Assembly: GCA_007280315.1 (NCBI GenBank)
Contig: QYQC01000223.1
Coordinates: 1 to 10,872 of the forward strand
DNA: 10,872 nucleotides
From: Betaproteobacteria bacterium
GTDB taxonomy: Bacteria; Pseudomonadota; Gammaproteobacteria; Burkholderiales; SG8-39
Direction: 5' to 3'
In this document: piece after piece, positions 7,554 to 10,872 of the stretch
Layout: each line of letters starts with the position of its first letter
Position numbering within the stretch: the first letter of the stretch is position 1
Made by a program: the position numbers and the translations under genes
Notes under the pieces: generated by a model
What the model was told of the DNA's origin: nothing
Databases searched by the model: none
Seen by the model: the letters and a program-made list of their open reading frames with translations, nothing else

Positions 7554-7561
7554 AAAGGAGG
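7554..7561 (-). other. Anti-Shine-Dalgarno-like octamer in the pepN leader
   Basis: On the pepN strand this reads CCTCCTTT, identical to the anti-Shine-Dalgarno end of 16S rRNA, 19 bases before the pepN ATG. There is no purine-rich ribosome binding site between it and the start. On the plus strand the same bases read AAAGGAGG, but no start codon follows at a useful distance. Whether it matters is unknown. Confidence 0.35.
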
Positions 7562-7620
7562 GAGCGCCAGTTTACAGGAACCGCTGCCGGATGCGCCAAA
7601 AAGAACTATAGTGAATCAAT

Positions 7621-7636
7621 AGCGGAGTAAGCGGAG
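7621..7636 (+). repeat. Short direct repeat AGCGGAG containing the nfeD ribosome binding site
   Basis: AGCGGAG occurs at 7621-7627 and 7630-7636. The GGAG of the second copy lies 6 bases before the nfeD GTG at 7643 and is the likely ribosome binding site. The first copy is too far for the same start. It may be chance or a standby site. Confidence 0.5.
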
Positions 7637-7642
7637 CCCTGC

Positions 7643-9028
7643 GTGCGCCGGTTGACTATTTTTCTGCTGGTCATACTCTGGCCGCTGTGGCTTGCGGCGG
7701 CGGCGGCGCCGGCGCCGGCGCCGGTTCTGTTGCTCACGCTCAACGGCGCGATCGGCCCCGCTGCGGCGGATTATGTGCACCGCGGCATTGAGAGAGCGCG
7801 CGCGCAAGGCGCGCAATTGCTGGTGTTGCAACTGGACACCCCGGGCGGCCTGGACAGTTCGATGCGCGCCATCATCAAGGACATTCTCGCCGCGCCGATG
7901 CCGGTCGCCGCCTTTGTCGCGCCGGGCGGCGCGCGCGCGGCCAGCGCCGGCACTTATATTCTGTATGCCAGCCATATTGCGGCGATGGCGCCGGCCACCA
8001 ATCTCGGGGCGGCGACCCCGGTGCAGATAGGTGGAGGCGGCGCGTCCGGCACGAGCAAGGGCGAGGAACGCGGGGACGGCGCGAAGGATGACGGCGGCAA
8101 AGGCGACGGCAAAACCGGCGTGCTTTCCGGCGACGCGATGACGCGCAAGGTGGTGCACGACGCTTCGGCCTACATCCGCGGCCTGGCGCAGATGCGCGGC
8201 CGCAATGCCGAATGGGCCGAGCGCGCGGTGCGCGAGGCGGTGAGTCTGTCTTCGACCGAAGCGCTGGAAAAGAATGTCGTCGATTTCATCGCGGCAGATG
8301 TGCCGCAGCTGCTGAAGCGGCTGGACGGACGCAGCGTCAGGATTGCGGGAACCGAGCAGGTGCTCGCCACCGCCGGCGTGGTCGCCACCGCGTTCGAGCC
8401 CGACTGGCGCACGCGCTTTCTCTCGGTCATCACCAACCCGAGCCTGGCCTATATGCTGGTCCTGCTCGGCATTTACGCGCTGGTATTCGAATTCTCCAAC
8501 CCGGGTATGGTGTTTCCGGGCGTGGTCGGCGCGATCTGCGTGCTGGTCGCGCTGTACGCGTTCCAGATGCTGCCGGTCAACTACGCCGGGCTGGCGCTGA
8601 TCCTGCTCGGCATTGGCTTCATGGTGGGCGAGGCGTTCTTTCCCGCATACGGTTCGCTCGGTATCGGCGGCGTGATCGCTTTCGTGGTCGGTTCGGTAAT
8701 CCTGATCGACACCGATATTCCCGCCTTCGGTATTCCCTATGCTCTGATCGGCGGCCTCGCCGCGGCGAGCCTGGCGTTCTTGCTATTTATCGTCGGCGTG
8801 GCGCTCAAATCGCGCCGCAGGCCGGTGGTCAGTGGTCGAGAGGAACTGGTCGGCGCAGAAGGCGAAGTGCTGGAGGATTTCGAGGGCGAGGGCTGGGCGC
8901 GCGTGCACAGCGAAACCTGGCGTGTACGCGCCGCGGCGCCGATCAGCGCCGGCCAGCGCGTGCGCGTCGCCGCGATCAACGGTCTGACACTGGATGTGAT
9001 TGCGGACCCGGAGAAGAGAGACAGCTAG
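7643..9028 (+). CDS. nfeD: NfeD long form: membrane-bound ClpP-class serine protease (stomatin operon partner)
   Basis: 461 residues from a GTG start with GGAG six bases upstream. A signal peptide (about 1-22) runs into an Ala/Pro tract (18-27). The ClpP/crotonase-like protease domain covers about 28-225: DTPGGLDSSMRAI (65-77) forms the oxyanion region and S101 in RAASAGTYI is the catalytic serine. K169 in MTRKVVHDA aligns by context with the lysine of the Ser-Lys dyad known from Pyrococcus PH1510. Between them a Gly/charged insert (130-160) is rich in G, K, D and E and looks disordered. Five membrane helices follow at roughly 265-284, 289-310, 314-333, 338-355 and 364-389, then a cytoplasmic NfeD OB-fold (about 398-458). 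In archaea this protease cleaves the hydrophobic C-terminus of its stomatin partner, encoded here 61 bases downstream. A housekeeping role in membrane quality control is inferred. Confidence 0.95.
   Translation: MRRLTIFLLVILWPLWLAAAAAPAPAPVLLLTLNGAIGPAAADYVHRGIERARAQGAQLLVLQLDTPGGLDSSMRAIIKDILAAPMPVAAFVAPGGARAASAGTYILYASHIAAMAPATNLGAATPVQIGGGGASGTSKGEERGDGAKDDGGKGDGKTGVLSGDAMTRKVVHDASAYIRGLAQMRGRNAEWAERAVREAVSLSSTEALEKNVVDFIAADVPQLLKRLDGRSVRIAGTEQVLATAGVVATAFEPDWRTRFLSVITNPSLAYMLVLLGIYALVFEFSNPGMVFPGVVGAICVLVALYAFQMLPVNYAGLALILLGIGFMVGEAFFPAYGSLGIGGVIAFVVGSVILIDTDIPAFGIPYALIGGLAAASLAFLLFIVGVALKSRRRPVVSGREELVGAEGEVLEDFEGEGWARVHSETWRVRAAAPISAGQRVRVAAINGLTLDVIADPEKRDS
7694..7724 (+). repeat. GC-only triplet/hexamer tract in the nfeD signal peptide region
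   Basis: Thirty-one bases of only G and C, five GCG codons then CCG-GCG repeats, encode AAAAAPAPAP at residues 18-27 at the signal peptidase region. The reading frame is open. Length change in steps of three would keep the frame; other steps would break the gene. Confidence 0.6.
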
Positions 9029-9075
9029 GACAGCATGCGCTGCCGCGCCGCGGTTTGCGTGACGGAAGGTATTCG

Positions 9076-9081
9076 AAGGAG
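9076..9081 (+). promoter_or_regulatory. Ribosome binding site of the slipin gene
   Basis: AAGGAG lies 8 bases before the ATG at 9090, within the 61-base gap after nfeD. No promoter or terminator is obvious in that gap, so co-transcription with nfeD is likely. Confidence 0.7.
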
Positions 9082-9089
9082 ATCGAGTC

Positions 9090-9854
9090 ATGGCGCTTTA
9101 TTTTGGACTGGGTGTGGTGTTCATCGCAGTGGCCCTGCTGGCGACGTCGATGCGCATCCTGCGCGAGTACGAGCGCGGCGTAGTGTTCCAGCTGGGACGA
9201 TTCTGGATGGTGAAAGGCCCGGGCATGATCTTTCTGATCCCGGTGGTGCAGCAGATGGTGCGTGTAGATCTGCGCACCGTGGTGTTCGACGTTCCGCCGC
9301 AGGACGTGATTACGCGCGACAACGTTTCGGTCAAGGTGAATGCAGTGGTCTACTTCCGCGTGGTCGACCCGCAGAAGGCGATCATCCAGGTGGTGGACTT
9401 CCTCGGCGCGACCAGCCAGCTCGCCCAGACCACGTTGCGCGCGGTATTGGGCAAGCACGAACTGGATGCGCTCCTGGCCGAACGCGAAAAGCTCAACCTC
9501 GATATTCAGAAGGTGCTCGACACACAGACCGATGCCTGGGGCATCAAGGTGTCCACGGTCGAGATCAAGCACGTTGATCTGAACGATTCGATGGTGCGCG
9601 CCATTGCGCGCCAGGCCGAAGCCGAGCGCGAGCGTCGCGCCAAGGTGATCCATGCCGAGGGCGAGCTGCAGGCCTCGGAAAAGCTGCTGCAGGCGGCGCA
9701 GGTTATGTCGCGGCAGCCGGAGGCGATGCAGCTGCGCTACCTGCAGACGCTGAGCAATATCGCCGGCGACAAGGCCTCGACCATCGTATTCCCGGTGCCG
9801 ATGGACCTGATCACGCCGATGCTGGAGGCGCTGAAAAAACGCGGCGGCCAGTAG
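9090..9854 (+). CDS. Slipin (stomatin/prohibitin SPFH-domain membrane protein)
   Basis: 254 residues, the normal slipin length. One N-terminal membrane helix (about 2-20) is followed by the slipin signature REYERGVVFQLGRF (25-38), then KGPGMIFLIPVVQQMVRVDLR (42-62) and DVPPQDVITRDNVSVKVNAV (67-86). The SPFH fold runs to about 165. A charged coiled coil (171-205, rich in E, R and A) follows, then a hydrophobic C-terminal segment STIVFPVPMDLI (230-241). Slipins form large oligomeric rings at the inner membrane and are thought to organise microdomains and associate with proteases. The C-terminal hydrophobic segment is the kind of site cut by the archaeal NfeD protease. Strong ribosome binding site AAGGAG at 9076. 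Pairing with nfeD upstream is the classic STOPP arrangement. Family certain; cellular role in this organism inferred. Confidence 0.95.
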   Translation: MALYFGLGVVFIAVALLATSMRILREYERGVVFQLGRFWMVKGPGMIFLIPVVQQMVRVDLRTVVFDVPPQDVITRDNVSVKVNAVVYFRVVDPQKAIIQVVDFLGATSQLAQTTLRAVLGKHELDALLAEREKLNLDIQKVLDTQTDAWGIKVSTVEIKHVDLNDSMVRAIARQAEAERERRAKVIHAEGELQASEKLLQAAQVMSRQPEAMQLRYLQTLSNIAGDKASTIVFPVPMDLITPMLEALKKRGGQ

Positions 9855-9868
9855 TTGCGCATGGCCGT

Positions 9869-9889
9869 CTCCGCGCCTGATGCGCGGAG
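9869..9889. terminator. Inverted repeat between convergent genes, possible bidirectional terminator
   Basis: CTCCGCGC, loop ctgat, GCGCGGAG: a perfect 8-bp GC-rich stem with a 5-base loop in the 37-base gap between the slipin stop (9854) and the dehydratase stop (9892). No T-run follows on either strand, so it is not a canonical intrinsic terminator. It could still act as a pausing or 3'-end stabilising hairpin for both transcripts. Confidence 0.5.
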
Positions 9890-9891
9890 CG

Positions 9892-10872
9892 TCAGTGTAT
9901 CTCCGGGTCGGACGTCTCCGCGCCCGCTTCAAGAAAGTCGAAATCGCAGCCTTCGTTCGCCTGGGTGATGTGCTGCGAGAACGCCGCGCCGTAGCCGCGC
10001 TCGTAGCGCGGCGCCGGCGCTTTCCATGTGGCCTTGCGCTGCGCCAGTTCGGCGTCGCTGATTTTCAGATTCAGTTTGCGCGCGGGCACGTCGAGCTCGA
10101 TCAGGTCGCCGTCCTGCACCAGTGCCAGCGGTCCGCCGATCCAGGACTCGGGCGCAATGTGCAGCACGCAGGCGCCGTAAGAGGTGCCGCTCATGCGCGC
10201 ATCCGAAATGCGCACCATATCGCGCACGCCTTCCTTCAGCAGCTTCTGCGGAATCGGCAGTTGGCCCCACTCGGGCATGCCCGGACCGCCCAGCGGCCCC
10301 GCGTGCTTCAACACAATTACCGAGTCTTTGTCCACGGCGAGGTCCGCAGCGTCGATTCGCGCCGCCATGTCGTTGTAGTCGGCGAACACCACCGCCTTGC
10401 CCGTATGCCGGTGAAGCTGCGCTTCGGCCGCGGGGGGCTTGATCACCGCGCCGTCCGGCGCGAGGTTGCCGCGCAGCACCGCCAGGCTGTCGGATTTGAC
10501 CAGCGCCGTATCGATGGAACGGATGATGTCCGCATCGAACACCTTGGCATCGGCAATGTTCTCACCCAGGGTCATGCCGTTGACAGTCTTTGCGTTGGTC
10601 TTGAGCAAGCCGCCCAGATTCGCCAGCAGGGCGCGCAGGCCGCCGGCATAGTAAAAATCTTCCATCAGGTATTTGCCCGAGGGCCGGATGTTGGCCAAGA
10701 GCGGCGTCTTGCGCGCCAGCGCATCGAACAAGTCAAGGTCGAGCTTGACTCCGGCGCGGCGTGCGAGCGCGATCAGATGCACGATCGCGTTGGTGGAGCC
10801 GCCAATTGCAAGTACCGCAGTGACGGCGTTGTGAATCGCGTCGGCGTCGAGAATGTCGCGCGGCTTGAGGTC
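9892..10872 (-). CDS. IlvD/Edd family dehydratase, sugar-acid (aldonate) type, C-terminal 326 residues
   Basis: The frame is open to the right edge, so the first 40-45% of the gene is missing. Visible residues begin at DLKPRDILDADAIHNAVTAV and contain GGSTNAIVHLI (24-34), RPSGKYLMEDFYYAGG near 60-80, GNLAPDGAVIKPPAA, and the C-terminal barrel with HAGPLGGPGMPEWGQLPIP and SDARMSGTSYGACVLHIAPES. Enzymes of this family use an Fe-S cluster and Mg2+ to dehydrate 2,3-dihydroxy acids. The serine of MSGTSYG (codon 10189-10191) corresponds to the catalytic alkoxide serine described in L-arabinonate dehydratase. Branched-chain IlvD has a GRFSGG-type loop instead, so an aldonate (pentonate/hexonate) substrate is more likely than dihydroxyisovalerate. 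The cluster cysteines would lie beyond the window. It is convergent with slipin, so not part of that operon. Exact substrate unknown. Confidence 0.9.
   Translation of the reverse strand, partial: DLKPRDILDADAIHNAVTAVLAIGGSTNAIVHLIALARRAGVKLDLDLFDALARKTPLLANIRPSGKYLMEDFYYAGGLRALLANLGGLLKTNAKTVNGMTLGENIADAKVFDADIIRSIDTALVKSDSLAVLRGNLAPDGAVIKPPAAEAQLHRHTGKAVVFADYNDMAARIDAADLAVDKDSVIVLKHAGPLGGPGMPEWGQLPIPQKLLKEGVRDMVRISDARMSGTSYGACVLHIAPESWIGGPLALVQDGDLIELDVPARKLNLKISDAELAQRKATWKAPAPRYERGYGAAFSQHITQANEGCDFDFLEAGAETSDPEIH

Larger units (their letters stand above)
7535..7642. promoter_or_regulatory. Divergent intergenic region carrying pepN and nfeD promoters (candidates)
   Basis: This 108-base gap separates the two divergently read genes and must hold at least one promoter for each. 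The only good -10-like element is ACTATAGT at 7605-7612. It is a perfect palindrome, so TATAGT reads on both strands. On the plus strand it is 31 bases before the nfeD start, but the hexamer 17 bases upstream (ctgccg, 7584-7589) is a poor -35. On the minus strand the corresponding -35 is also poor. The pepN leader alternatively offers TAAACT near 7570. The bases next to pepN are pyrimidine-rich on its coding strand. No clear regulator operator is seen. Exact promoter positions are inference. Confidence 0.4.

Noticed and set aside
7554..7611. Plus-strand AAAGGAGG followed by a six-codon frame starting at 7591 (MRQKEL)
   Set aside because: The start codon is about 30 bases from the purine motif, too far for initiation, and the peptide is too short to support as a gene.
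8212..9183. 323-codon open frame on the plus strand overlapping nfeD and slipin
   Set aside because: It is an Arg-rich out-of-frame shadow of nfeD with no family features and no ribosome binding site.
8976..9932. 318-codon open frame on the minus strand opposite slipin
   Set aside because: His/Arg-rich antisense translation with no motif; the plus-strand slipin is unambiguous.
1..10872. Search for mobile elements, CRISPR arrays, tRNA genes and defence genes
   Set aside because: No transposase, integrase, regularly spaced repeats, tRNA-like cloverleaf or defence-family motifs were recognised; gene content and base composition look uniform across the window.

Overview
The window is GC-rich and densely coded, with codon usage strongly biased to G/C in third positions. 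The gene content fits a free-living betaproteobacterium of Burkholderiales type: PepN, an NfeD/slipin pair, an NAD(P) aspartate dehydrogenase beside a TAXI-type binding protein, and an IlvD/Edd sugar-acid dehydratase. The genus cannot be named from sequence alone. No rRNA, tRNA, CRISPR, insertion sequence, integrase or phage gene is visible, and no intergenic gap exceeds about 110 bases.

Layout. Bases 1-7534 are a head-to-tail array on the minus strand. In transcription order it holds aminopeptidase N (pepN), a zinc-less MDR-family quinone oxidoreductase, a membrane diguanylate cyclase, aspartate dehydrogenase, a TAXI-like solute-binding protein with no signal peptide, a putative lipoprotein methyltransferase, and the N-terminal third or less of a thiamine-diphosphate enzyme cut by the left edge. 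Gaps are 29-63 bases and one pair overlaps by 11, so the array could be one transcript or two or three nested ones. Bases 7535-7642 are a divergent intergenic region. Bases 7643-9854 are a plus-strand pair: a membrane-bound ClpP-class serine protease (NfeD, the stomatin operon partner) and a slipin/stomatin. A perfect 8-bp inverted repeat lies in the short gap before the convergent last gene, the C-terminal half of an IlvD/Edd dehydratase on the minus strand (9892 to the right edge).

How the genes work together. NfeD and slipin form a well-known conserved pair acting at the inner membrane. The part at 1-2920 looks like a small metabolic unit: an amino/keto-acid dehydrogenase translationally coupled to a substrate-binding-protein fold, then a methyltransferase and a TPP carboligase/decarboxylase. 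Its substrate is not evident. The dehydratase has the MSGTSYG signature of aldonate dehydratases rather than the motif of branched-chain amino-acid IlvD, suggesting sugar-acid catabolism.

I see no obvious undescribed defence or mobile system. The features most worth a second look are the AspDH/TAXI/methyltransferase/TPP cluster, its leaderless binding protein, the apparently exported methyltransferase, and an anti-Shine-Dalgarno-like octamer in the pepN leader. Two edge-truncated genes (1-392 and 9892-10872) were read directly from the reverse strand.
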